DNA from: Collinsella sp944321445
GTDB taxonomy: Bacteria; Actinomycetota; Coriobacteriia; Coriobacteriales; Coriobacteriaceae
Length of the DNA: 64,000 nt
Assembly: GCF_030371825.1 (NCBI RefSeq)
Contig: NZ_JAUDDM010000007.1
Reading direction: 5' to 3' (one strand)
Made by a program: the position numbers and the translations under genes. Position 1 is the stretch's first letter. The number at the start of each line of letters is the position of its first letter. The notes under the pieces were generated by a model, which was not told the DNA's origin, did no database searches, and was given only the letters and a program-made list of their open reading frames with translations. Positions 52,729 through 62,066 of the stretch are shown here, in pieces.

Positions 52729-53700
52729 TTACGCGAACTGGGTCATATCGACCTTGTCGAGACCGGACTTCTTGATGCCCTCGGCAACCCAATCCTTCTC
52801 TTCCTGGTTGAGCGGGAGGACCGGCTTGCGCATGATGGCGTTGGTGAAGATGCCGCGCTGGTACAGGGTCTCCTTGAGGCGAGCGTGAGCCTCACCAGAG
52901 GGCTGGCCGCCGCCGTAGATGGCCTGAGCGATGTGATAGATGCGGTCGGACCAGTCCTGGGCCTCCTTGAGGGTGTGGTCCGCAGGGTTCTTGAAGACGT
53001 CCCACGCCGGGCAGATGAGCTCGGGCACGCAGCCGGCGAAGCCGATGAGGGCGCCGTCCATGCCGGTGAACCAAGAGGGGCAGAGGGTCTCGTCGTGGCA
53101 GGTGATGAGCGAGATGTCGGGGCACTCCTCACGCAGGACGCGGACGTCGTGCTCGTAGATGGAGGTCACGCGGGTGCCCATCTTGATGCACTTGACGTGG
53201 TCGATCTCCTTGCACATCTTGACGAGGGTCTCGACGGGATAGAAGGCCTTGGAGGTCGCGGGATACAGGTGGATGATGATGTCGATGTCGGCACCGTCGG
53301 CAACGTCCTTGACGTACTGGAACGGAGCGTCGGGGTTCATGCCGAAGCGCAGCCACATGTGAGGCGGCATGAGCAGGATGCCGTCGGCGCCGGCTGCCTT
53401 GGCCTCGGCGGCCATCTCGATAGCGCCCGCGGTGTGCTCGCAGTTGACACCGGAGATGATGGTCATGCAGTCGCCGCACTCCTCAGCGCAGATCTCGACG
53501 ACGCGCTTGCGCTCAGCCTGGGTGAGGCTGGTGATCTCGCCGGTGTGGCCGTTGCAGACCAGGCCCTCGATGCCCTTGCCGTAGAAGGTCTTGATCCAGC
53601 GAAGGTAGACGCGGAACTCCTCCTCGTTGATGGAGTAATCCTCGTTCAGAGGCACGGAGACGGCCGGGAAGATGGTCTTGAAAGTAACGGTCTTAGCCAT
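52729..53700 (-). CDS. DHDPS/NAL-family aldolase (DapA-like), substrate unknown
   Basis: A 323-residue TIM-barrel lyase of the dihydrodipicolinate synthase/N-acetylneuraminate lyase superfamily. Schiff-base Lys173 in KCIKMG, catalytic Tyr146 in IIHLYPATS, and an NGHTGE block where biosynthetic DapA has Gly-Thr-Thr-Gly-Glu. It is longer than DapA (about 290), lacks the usual dapB neighbour and sits in a transporter operon controlled by a LacI regulator. This suggests breakdown of an imported acid sugar, keto acid or hydroxyproline-like compound rather than lysine synthesis. Start at 53700 with GAAGGGA. Confidence 0.8.
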   Translation of the reverse strand: MAKTVTFKTIFPAVSVPLNEDYSINEEEFRVYLRWIKTFYGKGIEGLVCNGHTGEITSLTQAERKRVVEICAEECGDCMTIISGVNCEHTAGAIEMAAEAKAAGADGILLMPPHMWLRFGMNPDAPFQYVKDVADGADIDIIIHLYPATSKAFYPVETLVKMCKEIDHVKCIKMGTRVTSIYEHDVRVLREECPDISLITCHDETLCPSWFTGMDGALIGFAGCVPELICPAWDVFKNPADHTLKEAQDWSDRIYHIAQAIYGGGQPSGEAHARLKETLYQRGIFTNAIMRKPVLPLNQEEKDWVAEGIKKSGLDKVDMTQFA

Positions 53701-53765
53701 GATGGAAAATCCCTTCTCACGCTTTGGTACTTGTGCGGGGTAGCTGGCCCCGCGTAGCAAGTTGT

Positions 53766-53777
53766 GCAAACGTTTGC
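53766..53777. promoter_or_regulatory. LacI-family operator 1
   Basis: GCAAACGTTTGC, a perfect 12-bp palindrome with the central CG of LacI/GalR-family sites, 66 bases upstream of the aldolase start, inside GTTGTGCAAACGTTTGC. Confidence 0.75.
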
Positions 53778-53824
53778 TTTGCTTGATTGGTATTAAAGCC
53801 ACTTTTTGGGGTGCGGGCAATGGT

Positions 53825-53861
53825 TTTGCGAACCTTTGCAACAAGTTGTGCAAACGGTACG
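53825..53861. promoter_or_regulatory. LacI-family operator 2 (imperfect)
   Basis: TTGCGAACCTTTGCAA (53825-53840) and, just after it, GTTGTGCAAACGGTACG, which repeats the left half of operator 1. Confidence 0.5.
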
Positions 53862-53978
53862 TTCGGCCTGCATTTTCTACCGTTCAGCTGAAGAACAGCA
53901 GGTAGTTGGTGATATTGCTGCTGGGGTGGCACATTGGTCGCACGGGATAGCACTGTGGCGCCGCGGTGTGGCAGCACT

Positions 53979-54008
53979 GCAATCGTTTGTATGACAATCG
54001 TTTGCGCG
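53979..54008. promoter_or_regulatory. LacI-family half-sites near the regulator gene
   Basis: GCAATCGTTTGT and ACAATCGTTTGCGC, two direct half-site-like repeats about 130 bases before the regulator ATG, suggesting autoregulation. Confidence 0.45.
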
Positions 54009-54135
54009 GTGAGGGCATATTGGGGTACAACAGTTCACAAGAGGTTTTCGGCGGTTGCAGGGGTTGGCGGCGCGTTTCGCCCACTTTGCTACCCGTTGCC
54101 GCCCTATGTATATATAAGAGAGGGAGGAGCGCCCC

Positions 54136-55143
54136 ATGCCTACGCTCAAAGATGTGGCCCGCCTGGCGAACGTCGACGTCAGCACCGTGTCGCGTGCGCT
54201 CAACAACACTGCGCACGTGCACCCCGCCACCAAGGCGCGCATTCTCGAGGCCGCCAAGGAGCTGGGCTATCGGCCCAACCCCATCGCGCAGGGGCTGCGC
54301 CGCGGACGCCAGCACACGGTGGGCATCCTTCTCCCCCGCCTGCAGCTCACCATCTTTGCCGAGATCGCGCAGGGTGCGCAGGAGGAGGCGCGCGGCCTTG
54401 GGTACTCCATTATCTATGCGGACACCGGCGACGACGCCAAGCTCGAGGCGGAGAGTCTCAACCGCATGCGCGGCGGCATCGTCGACGCCATCATCATCGC
54501 GGGCACGGGCAAAAACGGGCGCATTTTGCGCGACATCCGCGCCGAGGGCACGCCGGTGGTGCAGGTGGTGCGCATGCAGGAGCACAGCATGAGCAGCGTG
54601 GTCGCCGACTATTACGCCTGCAGCTACGAGGCTGTGGAATACCTGGTCGACAAGGGGTGCCGCAAGATCGGGCTCATATACGGACCCAGCAACTTCTCGC
54701 CCTACAAGCGCCGCTACGAGGGATACCAGGACGCCGTGCGGGAATTCGAGCTCGAGAGCATCTGCGTGACGCCGAGCACCTCTTCGGTGCCCAACAGCTT
54801 TGAGTTCGGGTACCGCTCGGCCGTGCGTATGCTCGACGAGTACCCCGATATCGACGCCATCATGGCCGCCGTGGACATCCAGGGCATGGGAGCGCTGCGC
54901 GCCCTGCGCGAACGCGGCATTCGCTGCCCGGACGACGTGCGGGTCATGAGCCTCACCGGGCACGCCATCGGCAACATGCTCGAGACCACGATGACCGCCA
55001 TGGAGGTGCCGGCGCTCGATATGGGCAGGAAGGCAGCACGCATGGCGATCGAAACGGTGGAAGCCAAGGCGTCGCCCGGCGACAAGGCGTCCGTGCAGCA
55101 TCTGGTGTTCTCCCCCACCCTCGTGGTGCGCGAAAGCGCATAG
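54136..55143 (+). CDS. LacI-family transcriptional regulator
   Basis: A 335-residue LacI/GalR regulator. The N-terminal helix-turn-helix and hinge (MPTLKDVARLANVDVSTVSR, then ALNNTAHVHPATKARILEAA) is textbook. The periplasmic-binding-like core follows (HTVGILLPRLQLTIFAEIAQ, IDAIMAAVDIQGMGALRALR). GGGAGGAG precedes the ATG. It diverges from the aldolase-transporter operon; palindromic sites with a central CG fill the gap, so it most likely represses that operon and itself. The effector is unknown. Confidence 0.94.
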   Translation: MPTLKDVARLANVDVSTVSRALNNTAHVHPATKARILEAAKELGYRPNPIAQGLRRGRQHTVGILLPRLQLTIFAEIAQGAQEEARGLGYSIIYADTGDDAKLEAESLNRMRGGIVDAIIIAGTGKNGRILRDIRAEGTPVVQVVRMQEHSMSSVVADYYACSYEAVEYLVDKGCRKIGLIYGPSNFSPYKRRYEGYQDAVREFELESICVTPSTSSVPNSFEFGYRSAVRMLDEYPDIDAIMAAVDIQGMGALRALRERGIRCPDDVRVMSLTGHAIGNMLETTMTAMEVPALDMGRKAARMAIETVEAKASPGDKASVQHLVFSPTLVVRESA

Positions 55144-55162
55144 CGGTTGCGCTGGCCTCTCT

Positions 55163-55486
55163 GGGGACGGGGGTGCCACGCGCCACTTTGGCGTCTGCGG
55201 GGACGGGTTTGGAGTACGACGCCATGTCCGCTTCGTCCCGAACGCAGGCTGCTCCATCCCGCTTGCCTTTGATCTGTTGTGTGCGCTTTTGGCCAATCGG
55301 GCTACGTTCTGAGCGCTTTTGGCCAATGATTCCACCCGAAACGCTGTATACCGTTGGCCAAAAGCGCTCACAACAAAAGCCGATTGGCCAGAAGCGCACA
55401 CAACCGCCGCGGAAAGATGAAAGCCCGGGAGGTCCGTCCCCATTGGGGACAAAATGTCCCCTGGGACCCCCGTCCCCAGAGAGGAC
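55163..55486. repeat. Composite repeat, copy 3
   Basis: GGGGACGGGGGTGCCACG on the left, the four-unit GCGCTTTTGGCCAA palindrome in the centre (about 55277-55406), and the inverted GGGACAAAATGTCCC + GACCCCCGTCCCC block on the right. It occupies the gap between the LacI gene and pyk. Confidence 0.87.
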
Positions 55487-55635
55487 ATTGCGGGAATTTT
55501 GTGACCGTTCGCATAGCATTTTGGTGCTTCTGCAGAACTGACCCCCGTGTGCTCTTGTATGGAATCGTTCCCGTAGACTCTTTGTGTTGACTCGACGATG
55601 TCGCGCGCTTTACGCCACCTTGCCTGCGATTCTCT

Positions 55636-55641
55636 TATAAT
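55636..55641 (+). promoter_or_regulatory. -10 box of pyk
   Basis: A consensus TATAAT 55 bases before the pyk start codon. No good -35 stands at 16-18 bases; TTTACG lies 21 bases upstream. Confidence 0.6.
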
Positions 55642-55696
55642 ATGCCACTGGTAATTCGTTTTATCAGCGCAAAGGCAACGTCAGATGGAGGTCTGA

Positions 55697-57157
55697 ATGT
55701 ACAAGCGCACGAAAATCGTCTGCACCATGGGTCCTGCCTGCGACAACGACGATACGCTTCGCGAGATGATCAAGAGCGGCATGAACGTCGCCCGCTTCAA
55801 CTTCTCGCACGGTTCCTACGAGGAGCATCACGAGCGCATCGAGCGCGTCCGCCGCATCTCCCGCGAGCTGGGCATCCCCGTCGGCATCCTGCTCGACACC
55901 AAGGGCCCCGAGGTCCGCACCGGCCTGCTGAAGGATCACGCCAAGATCACCGTCCACGAGGGCGACAAGATCATCGTGACCGCCCAGCCCACCACCGAGG
56001 ACTGGCTCGGCGACGAGACCCACATCTCCCTCGACTACCTGGAGCTCCCCTCCGAGGCCGAGGCCGGCTCGCTCATCCTGATCGATGACGGCCTGGTCGC
56101 CCTCGAGGTCGAGTCCATCGACGGCCAGGACATGCACTGCGTCGTCAAGAACACTGGCGAGATCGGCGAGCGCAAGGGCGTCAACATCCCCAACGTCGAC
56201 ATCTCCCTGCCTGCCATCACCGACCGTGACCGCGAGGACATCCTCTTCGGTATCCAGGAGAACATCGACTACATCGCTGCCTCCTTCATCCGCAACGCCA
56301 AGGCCGTCGAGGAGATCCGTCACCTCTGCCGCCTGAACGGTGGCGAGCACGTCACGATCTTCCCGAAGATCGAGTGCGCCCTGGGCGTCCAGAACTTCGA
56401 CGCCATCCTCGAGGTTTCCGACGGCATCATGGTCGCGCGCGGCGACCTGGGCATCGAGATCGCTGCCGAGCTCGTGCCGCACATCCAGAAGGAGATCATC
56501 GCCAAGTGCAACGCGGCCTACAAGCCCGTCATCACCGCTACGCAGATGCTCGACTCCATGCAGCACAACCCGCGCCCGACCCGCGCTGAGGTTGCCGACG
56601 TTGCGAACGCCATCTACGACGGCACCGACGCCGTGATGCTCTCCGGCGAGACCGCTGCCGGCCAGTACCCGGTCGAGGCCGTGAAGATGCAGGCCCACAT
56701 CGCGCACGAGACCGAGAAGCACCTCCCCGTGCACGCGCCGCTCACCGCGCCCGAAAACGCGCACGGTACCCGCGTGATCAACAACGTCGTGGGTATGTCC
56801 GCCGTGAACATGGCCACCGTCGTGGGCGCCAAGTGCATCACCACCCCCACCACCACCGGCCGCACCGCGCGCCTGATCTCGCACTTCCGTCCCAACGTGC
56901 CCATCTGCGCGTTCTCCCGCCACGAGTGGGCCGTCCAGCAGATGATCATGTACTGGGGCGTCGAGCCGCACCTGGCCGCCATCACCCAGGGCACCGTCAA
57001 CGGTACGATCATCAAGGCTATCGAGACCGCTAAGGAGCTCGGTTACGTCAAGGAGGGCGACCTCACCGTTGCCACCGCTGGCGATCCGCGCATGTCCATC
57101 CACCTCGACGGTAAGGCGACCTCCACGAACGTCGCCTACGTCGCGCAGGTTCGCTAA
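55697..57157 (+). CDS. pyk: Pyruvate kinase
   Basis: A 486-residue pyruvate kinase, transferring phosphate from phosphoenolpyruvate to ADP in the last step of glycolysis. Visible features: KRTKIVCTMGPACDND, NVARFNFSHG, LDTKGPEVRTG, the active-site block IFPKIECALGVQNFD with catalytic Lys, MVARGDLGIEIAAELVP and MLSGETAAGQYPVEAV. The C-terminal allosteric domain is present (TTTGRTARLISHFRPN). Its codon use is strongly biased to C-ending codons (AAG, GAC, ATC), a sign of high expression. GGAGG precedes the ATG and a strong terminator follows. Confidence 0.97.
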   Translation: MYKRTKIVCTMGPACDNDDTLREMIKSGMNVARFNFSHGSYEEHHERIERVRRISRELGIPVGILLDTKGPEVRTGLLKDHAKITVHEGDKIIVTAQPTTEDWLGDETHISLDYLELPSEAEAGSLILIDDGLVALEVESIDGQDMHCVVKNTGEIGERKGVNIPNVDISLPAITDRDREDILFGIQENIDYIAASFIRNAKAVEEIRHLCRLNGGEHVTIFPKIECALGVQNFDAILEVSDGIMVARGDLGIEIAAELVPHIQKEIIAKCNAAYKPVITATQMLDSMQHNPRPTRAEVADVANAIYDGTDAVMLSGETAAGQYPVEAVKMQAHIAHETEKHLPVHAPLTAPENAHGTRVINNVVGMSAVNMATVVGAKCITTPTTTGRTARLISHFRPNVPICAFSRHEWAVQQMIMYWGVEPHLAAITQGTVNGTIIKAIETAKELGYVKEGDLTVATAGDPRMSIHLDGKATSTNVAYVAQVR

Positions 57158-57186
57158 ACCGCGTTTCGCGCAACGCGACAGCTTGT

Positions 57187-57226
57187 GCCCCTGTCCGGGT
57201 TTTCCGGGCAGGGGCTTTTTCTTAGG
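57187..57226 (+). terminator. Terminator of pyk
   Basis: GCCCCTG-CCGG / CCGG-CAGGGGC stem with a short loop, followed by TTTTTCTT, 30 bases after the stop codon. Confidence 0.92.
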
Positions 57227-57361
57227 GGATTGTTGCTGTGATATGCGATTTGCCTCTTCTTCCGCTGCGTATGTATCTTTGTGCTTTGTGCACATATTAC
57301 TTTTTGCTGCGAGTTTCCTCTTTTTGGCTGTTCTCTAATTAACTTGTGCCATTATGTAAGC

Positions 57362-58345
57362 ATGAAGAAGTTTTATGCGACAGAAGACTCCGCAATTCAG
57401 CTCATCCGTCTGGGCCTCTTTCCTCGTGACTATACCCCCTACGCCTTTGCGCCATCCGATATCCTCGATGCCGCATGTCGCGCTCGTGACATCAAATCGC
57501 TTGCAGCTGCATCGGACACGATTGCTATGCTCAGCACCCCCTATACGGTCCTCATTCCGGAGCATACACAGCGACGTGCATCCAAACTCGTAACAAGCAG
57601 GACGCTATCTGCGGAAATCAAAGAGCCTTATTTGGTTGGCATCGATGACGATTGCTTTTGTGTCATCCCGGAACTGCTATTTGCACTGTACTGCCAGCGA
57701 CACGATCTTGCATCAAGCGTGCAACTCGGGCTTGAGATCTGCGGGACCTACACCTGCCCTGCCTTCTCGGATCACATGTGCTTCACCTCATACGACCTTA
57801 GCAAGCTTACCGATGTTGCCTCGATCCGCGGTTTCCTTTCCCGCAACCCGGGAATCTATGGCGCACGGCGAGCAGCTCGATACGCACGCTATGTACAAGA
57901 CTGCTCCGCTTCTCCCATGGAAACGAACCTGTTTCTTTTGCTCTGCCTCCCCACCTCAGAAGGCGGATACGGCCTCCCTTTGCCGGAGCTGAACGCAGAC
58001 CTCCCGATTATCCAGTATCTCGGGTCGAAGCACGTACCGGGAATACGCTACGGAGACCTGGTCTTCCAATCGGCGCGTGCCGTTTTGGAGTATCAAAGCA
58101 TCGAACACCATAGCGACCCAGATAAAATCGAAGCCGATGAAGATCGTCGCGACGATATCGAGGCAAGCGGATATACCGTCATGTTCATCACGCCGGCGCG
58201 CATCAAGGATTTCGACCGATTTGAAGCCGTCGCACAGCGTCTTGCCTACTATCTGGGCATCGATTTCTCCCAATGCGCGCCCGGAAGGACGGACAAGAGA
58301 ATCGCACTACGAAAGAAGCTGTTGCCAGCCTCTTGGAATGTATAA
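57362..58345 (+). CDS. AbiEi-like / PD-(D/E)XK nuclease-domain protein, paralogue 2
   Basis: A 327-residue paralogue of the gene at 8963-9922. Shared landmarks in order: EICGTY (ELCGTY there), SPMETNL with Glu187, Asp232 in YGDLVF, VLEYQSIEHH, then DEDRRDDIEASGYTVMFI and RKKLLPA. The catalytic Lys of the E-x-K motif is Gln here (Glu243-Tyr-Gln245), which could weaken or abolish cleavage. Base composition is markedly lower in GC than the flanking genes, a sign of transfer. No ribosome site precedes the ATG at 57362; AT-rich sequence (CATTATGTAAGC) directly before it suggests a leaderless transcript. An in-frame ATG at 57281 is possible but less likely. The stop codon is part of GGAATGTATAAA, and a palindromic element follows. 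Confidence 0.68.
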   Translation: MKKFYATEDSAIQLIRLGLFPRDYTPYAFAPSDILDAACRARDIKSLAAASDTIAMLSTPYTVLIPEHTQRRASKLVTSRTLSAEIKEPYLVGIDDDCFCVIPELLFALYCQRHDLASSVQLGLEICGTYTCPAFSDHMCFTSYDLSKLTDVASIRGFLSRNPGIYGARRAARYARYVQDCSASPMETNLFLLLCLPTSEGGYGLPLPELNADLPIIQYLGSKHVPGIRYGDLVFQSARAVLEYQSIEHHSDPDKIEADEDRRDDIEASGYTVMFITPARIKDFDRFEAVAQRLAYYLGIDFSQCAPGRTDKRIALRKKLLPASWNV

Positions 58346-58379
58346 AGCACTTGCGTTTCCCCAGTTGACGGGAATACAA

Positions 58380-58568
58380 ATGTATAAGGATTTGAATTGG
58401 CGATGCGCCACGGGGCAGCGAGATTGAGTTGGGTACGATTTTTTGGTGCCGCATCTCCATAGGCGCCATACACCCGAACAAAAGCCCAGTTGAATCCTGC
58501 GACGTTGTTCTGAGGTGTTTCTCCCACGGCGGCCGGGCACCCAAAAATCGTACCCAACTCGTATACAT
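58380..58568. repeat. Palindromic element with conserved core, copy beside nuclease 2
   Basis: Arms 58426-58450 and 58536-58560 (GAGTTGGGTACGATTTT and complement, one mismatch). ATGTATA at 58380 and GTATACAT right after the right arm mark the ends. The interior has CAGTTGAATCCTGCGACG as in 26906-27105. A further ATGTATAA lies at 58339, over the stop of the nuclease-like gene. Confidence 0.85.
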
Positions 58569-58599
58569 GATGTTTTTGAGCCTATTGAAACCACTTAGC

Positions 58600-59439
58600 C
58601 TACAACGGTAGCTGCAAACGCTCCTCGAGAGCGTGCTCGGTGGTGTCGAGGACCTCGGCGAAGGTGATTTCGAAGAAGTCATCGGTCAGCAGCTGGTAGG
58701 GCGCATGATCGGGAGCTCCGTTGGTGCGCACGATCTCATGCGTGACCACAATGGCGTCGTGAACGTGCGGGCGCGCAATCGCATATTGCGGAAACGCCTG
58801 CGCTGCGTGTACGAGTGCCGGCGTTTCGCGCGGGATAGACGATATGGGCAGCATCTTGCCGAACCCATCGAAATCACCCTGCTTTTTGATGCGGAACTGT
58901 TCGCTGGGCTTGCCGCCATGTTCGTCGAGGAACTGGTTCACGCGCGTGTTCCATAGGTTGTCGGCAAGCAGGTGGGCCCAAGTGCCCAACAAAAAATCGA
59001 ACAGCGTGCGCTGGTCACTGGGCTCATGCGCAGCATCGGAAGCGGACGCAAACGCTGAATCAGCAGCCGCCTCTCCTTCAAAGCGCTGAGGAAAATGAAT
59101 GCGATCCATGGCCTCGCGCTCCTGCTCGATACTCGTGGGGAGCACGTGCGCGCAACCAAAATCGGCATCCGTGAGCTGCGCGAACTGCGGAGCCACATAT
59201 GTATCCCAAAACTCGCGCTCGCGCGGCTTGGGGATGAACGCCGGCGCGGCGAAATGGGTCTGCCGATACGGAATGGGATCGGTGATGCCTGGAACCATGT
59301 AGCCCACCATGATATCGGGCACGAGGCTGCCGAACAGAAAGGCGTTCGCGTCGCGCACGGTGCGCGCGACGGCGCCACCGCGCTCGAGCAGCCGCTCGGT
59401 CTGGGCGATATGTATGTTCCAGCTGGGCATGCTTGGCAT
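58600..59439 (-). CDS. Zinc-dependent phospholipase C-like protein
   Basis: About 279 residues, with the pattern of the zinc-dependent phospholipase C/nuclease-P1-like family: N-terminal MPSWNIHIAQTERLLE, ANAFLFGSLVPDIMVGY, and a central LLGTWAHLLADNLWNTRVNQ helix with metal-ligand His and Asp. Substrate is not evident; homologues are mostly unstudied. No signal peptide is visible, so it may be cytoplasmic, unlike secreted PLC toxins. ATG at 59439 or 59430 both fit a GGGGA site. It is transcribed downstream of pheT with a gap of about 110 bases. Confidence 0.7.
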   Translation of the reverse strand: MPSMPSWNIHIAQTERLLERGGAVARTVRDANAFLFGSLVPDIMVGYMVPGITDPIPYRQTHFAAPAFIPKPREREFWDTYVAPQFAQLTDADFGCAHVLPTSIEQEREAMDRIHFPQRFEGEAAADSAFASASDAAHEPSDQRTLFDFLLGTWAHLLADNLWNTRVNQFLDEHGGKPSEQFRIKKQGDFDGFGKMLPISSIPRETPALVHAAQAFPQYAIARPHVHDAIVVTHEIVRTNGAPDHAPYQLLTDDFFEITFAEVLDTTEHALEERLQLPL

Positions 59440-59550
59440 TCCCCTTCCCCAAAACACCAGGGACCCGCGCACCCGCGCGAGTCCCTGTAAGTATACGCCG
59501 TCGATCAGGCGTCTATGTAAGCCGCGTGACAGCCATCGCGGGCCCGCGCG

Positions 59551-62007
59551 CTACGAGCGCACCTCGCCGCCCGTGGCCTTGCAGACCTTGGTAACCAGCT
59601 TGGAGTGGGCCTTCTCGACTTCCTCCGAGGTCAGCGTGTGGTCGTCGGAGCGGTACGTGAGCGCGAAGGCCATCGACTTTTTGCCCTCGCCCACGCGCAC
59701 GGGATCGCGGTACACGTCGAACAGGCGCACACCGGCGAGCAGCTTGCCGCCCGCGCTCGTGATGCGGCGCTCCAGGTCCTCGCAGGTCACGGCCTCGTCA
59801 ACCACGATCGCGAGGTCGTGCTCGACACTCGGGAACGCGGAGAACTCGTGGTAGGCCTCCTGGTTGCGCGCGCCGGAAAGCAGCGCGTCGAAGTTGAGCT
59901 CGAAGGCGACGACGGGCAGGTCGATATCCATGGCCTCGCGCGCGTCCGGATGGATCTCGCCGACCCAACCGAGCACCGTGCCGCCGGAGAGCACCTCGGC
60001 ACCGCGGCCGGGCTGCAGGAAAGCGTAGCCCTCACCCTCTGCCGGACGGAAGCGCACCTTCTCGATGCGCAGCTGCGCGAGCAGCTCTTCCACGACGCCC
60101 TTGCCGTCGAAGAAGCGCAGCGGACGGTACTTCTGCAGCCACGTGATGTCGTCCATCGCGCCGGACAACACGCCGGCGAGGCTCATGCGCTCCTTGGGCT
60201 TGCTCGCGTTCTCACGGCCGTGGAACAGGCGGCCGATCTCGTACAGCTGCACGTTAGCGGTGCCGTGCGCCTCGTTGTAGCCCACGGAACGCAGCAGGCC
60301 CGGGATGAGCGAGCGGCGCATCTCGGTCTGATCGGCAATGAGGGGATCCATGAGGACCACCGGGCAGCCGCGGCCCTCCTCGGGCATGCCGATCTTCTTG
60401 AGGTCGTCGGCAGCGGCAAAGGCGAAGGTCGTGGTCTCGTTGAGGCCGCAGGCGCGCAGGATCTGGCCGATCTTGCGGGTGAGGTGCTGCTCGCGCGTGA
60501 GGCCGCCGATGTGGTTCTTGGCTGCGGGAATGGTCGCCTCGACGCGATCCATGCCCCACAGGCGCAGGATTTCCTCGATGAGGTCGATCTCGCGCGGCAG
60601 GTCGGGGCGGAAGCTCGGCGTCACCACGTGGAACGTGTCGTCGTCGACGCGCGAAACCGTGCAGCCCAGGCGCGTGAGCGCACGTTCCACGAAGTCGGCC
60701 TCGATATCGGCGCCGCAGATGGCGCGCACGCGCGACAGGCGCAGCGTGAGCTCAGGCTGGGCTTTCGGCGCAGGATACAGGTCCACGTAGCCGGGCGCGA
60801 CCTCGCCGCCGGCGAGCTCCTCGATAAGGGCGCAGGTGATATTGGCCACGTCCACGCAGCCGGTCTCGTCGACCTGGCGCTCGAAGCGGATGGAGGCGTC
60901 GGAGATGAGCGACAGGTCGCGGCTCGTGTGCGAGGTGCGACCCGCGTTGAAGCAGGCGCTCTCGACCATGACGTCGACGGTGTCGTCCTCGATCTCGGAA
61001 TCCATGCCGCCCATGACGCCTGCCAGCGCGACGGGGCGCTCGCCGTCGGTGATAAGGGCCATGCCCTCGGACAGCACGCGCTCGGTGCCGTCGAGCGTCA
61101 TGAAGGTCTCGCCCTCGTGCGCGGCACGGACCACCACGGAGCGGTGACCGTCGCGCTCGGCGAACGTGGAGAGGTCGAAGGCGTGCAGCGGCTGGCCGGT
61201 GAGCATCATCACGTAATTGGTGATGTCGACGATGTTGTTGTGCGGGCGAATGCCGAGTGCGGTCAGGCGCTGGACCATCCAGTCGGGGCTGGGGCCAACC
61301 TTGACGTTACGAACGATACGCGCAACGTAACGGTCGCACATGCCCTCGCCGTCGAAGGCAACGGAGAGCTCATCGGCGGTCGGACGGCCGACCTCAGCCT
61401 TGATCTTGGGGTAGTCCACGTGGAAGTCGCGGTCGTAGATGGCGCCGACCTCGCGGGCCATGCCCACCATCGACAGGCAGTCGGGACGGTTGGGCGTGAT
61501 CTCGCAGTCGAGCACCGTCTCGGACGTGCCCTGGTACTGCGCGAACGGCACACCCACGGGTGCGTCGGGCGGCAGAATCATGATGCCGGAGTGATCGCCG
61601 GAAAGGCCCAGCTCACGGGCGGAGCAGTTCATACCGCACGACAGCACGCCGCGCAGCTTGGACTTCTTGATCTTGATGCCGCCGGGCAGCTCGGCGCCGA
61701 TCATGGCGGTCACGATGTGGTCGCCCTCGTTGAAGTTCTGGGCGCCACACACAATCTGCAGCGGCTCGGGGTTGCCGTCCTCGCCCAGGTTGAACTGGCC
61801 CACATCGACCTTGGTGACCCACATGTGGTCGGAATCGGGATGGGGCTCCTTGGACACCACCTGCGCGGTCACCACGTGGTCGAACGACTCGCCCACGGTG
61901 TCGACGGACTCGACCTCGGTGCCCGTGCGAATGAACTCTGCGACCAGCTCTGCCGGGTCGCTCGGCAGCTCGATCATCTCGCCGAGCCAACTATACGGAA
62001 CGCGCAT
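59551..62007 (-). CDS. pheT: Phenylalanyl-tRNA synthetase beta subunit
   Basis: An 818-residue PheT of normal length. Domain order: N-terminal helix (MRVPYSWLGEMI), EMAP-type tRNA-binding domain (VVTAQVVSKEPHPDSDHMWV), B3/B4 editing domain, B5 domain, the catalytic-like core (LIEEILRLWGMDRVEATIP) and a C-terminal FDX-ACB domain (AYHEFSAFPSVEHDLAIVVD, ending with a GVRLFDVYRDPVRVGEGKKS block). Forms the alpha2-beta2 enzyme with PheS; the B3/B4 part removes mischarged tyrosine. It lies 216 bases downstream of pheS with a structured spacer. Confidence 0.97.
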   Translation of the reverse strand: MRVPYSWLGEMIELPSDPAELVAEFIRTGTEVESVDTVGESFDHVVTAQVVSKEPHPDSDHMWVTKVDVGQFNLGEDGNPEPLQIVCGAQNFNEGDHIVTAMIGAELPGGIKIKKSKLRGVLSCGMNCSARELGLSGDHSGIMILPPDAPVGVPFAQYQGTSETVLDCEITPNRPDCLSMVGMAREVGAIYDRDFHVDYPKIKAEVGRPTADELSVAFDGEGMCDRYVARIVRNVKVGPSPDWMVQRLTALGIRPHNNIVDITNYVMMLTGQPLHAFDLSTFAERDGHRSVVVRAAHEGETFMTLDGTERVLSEGMALITDGERPVALAGVMGGMDSEIEDDTVDVMVESACFNAGRTSHTSRDLSLISDASIRFERQVDETGCVDVANITCALIEELAGGEVAPGYVDLYPAPKAQPELTLRLSRVRAICGADIEADFVERALTRLGCTVSRVDDDTFHVVTPSFRPDLPREIDLIEEILRLWGMDRVEATIPAAKNHIGGLTREQHLTRKIGQILRACGLNETTTFAFAAADDLKKIGMPEEGRGCPVVLMDPLIADQTEMRRSLIPGLLRSVGYNEAHGTANVQLYEIGRLFHGRENASKPKERMSLAGVLSGAMDDITWLQKYRPLRFFDGKGVVEELLAQLRIEKVRFRPAEGEGYAFLQPGRGAEVLSGGTVLGWVGEIHPDAREAMDIDLPVVAFELNFDALLSGARNQEAYHEFSAFPSVEHDLAIVVDEAVTCEDLERRITSAGGKLLAGVRLFDVYRDPVRVGEGKKSMAFALTYRSDDHTLTSEEVEKAHSKLVTKVCKATGGEVRS

Positions 62008-62066
62008 CGCGTTTCTCCTTCATATACAGAGGGGCAAAAGGCGCCCCAGACAACTACATCATCAGC

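Noticed and set aside
52729..53700. Calling this gene dapA for lysine synthesis
   Set aside because: No dapB or other lysine genes adjoin, the active-site loop differs from Gly-Thr-Thr-Gly-Glu, and the context is a LacI-controlled transporter operon.
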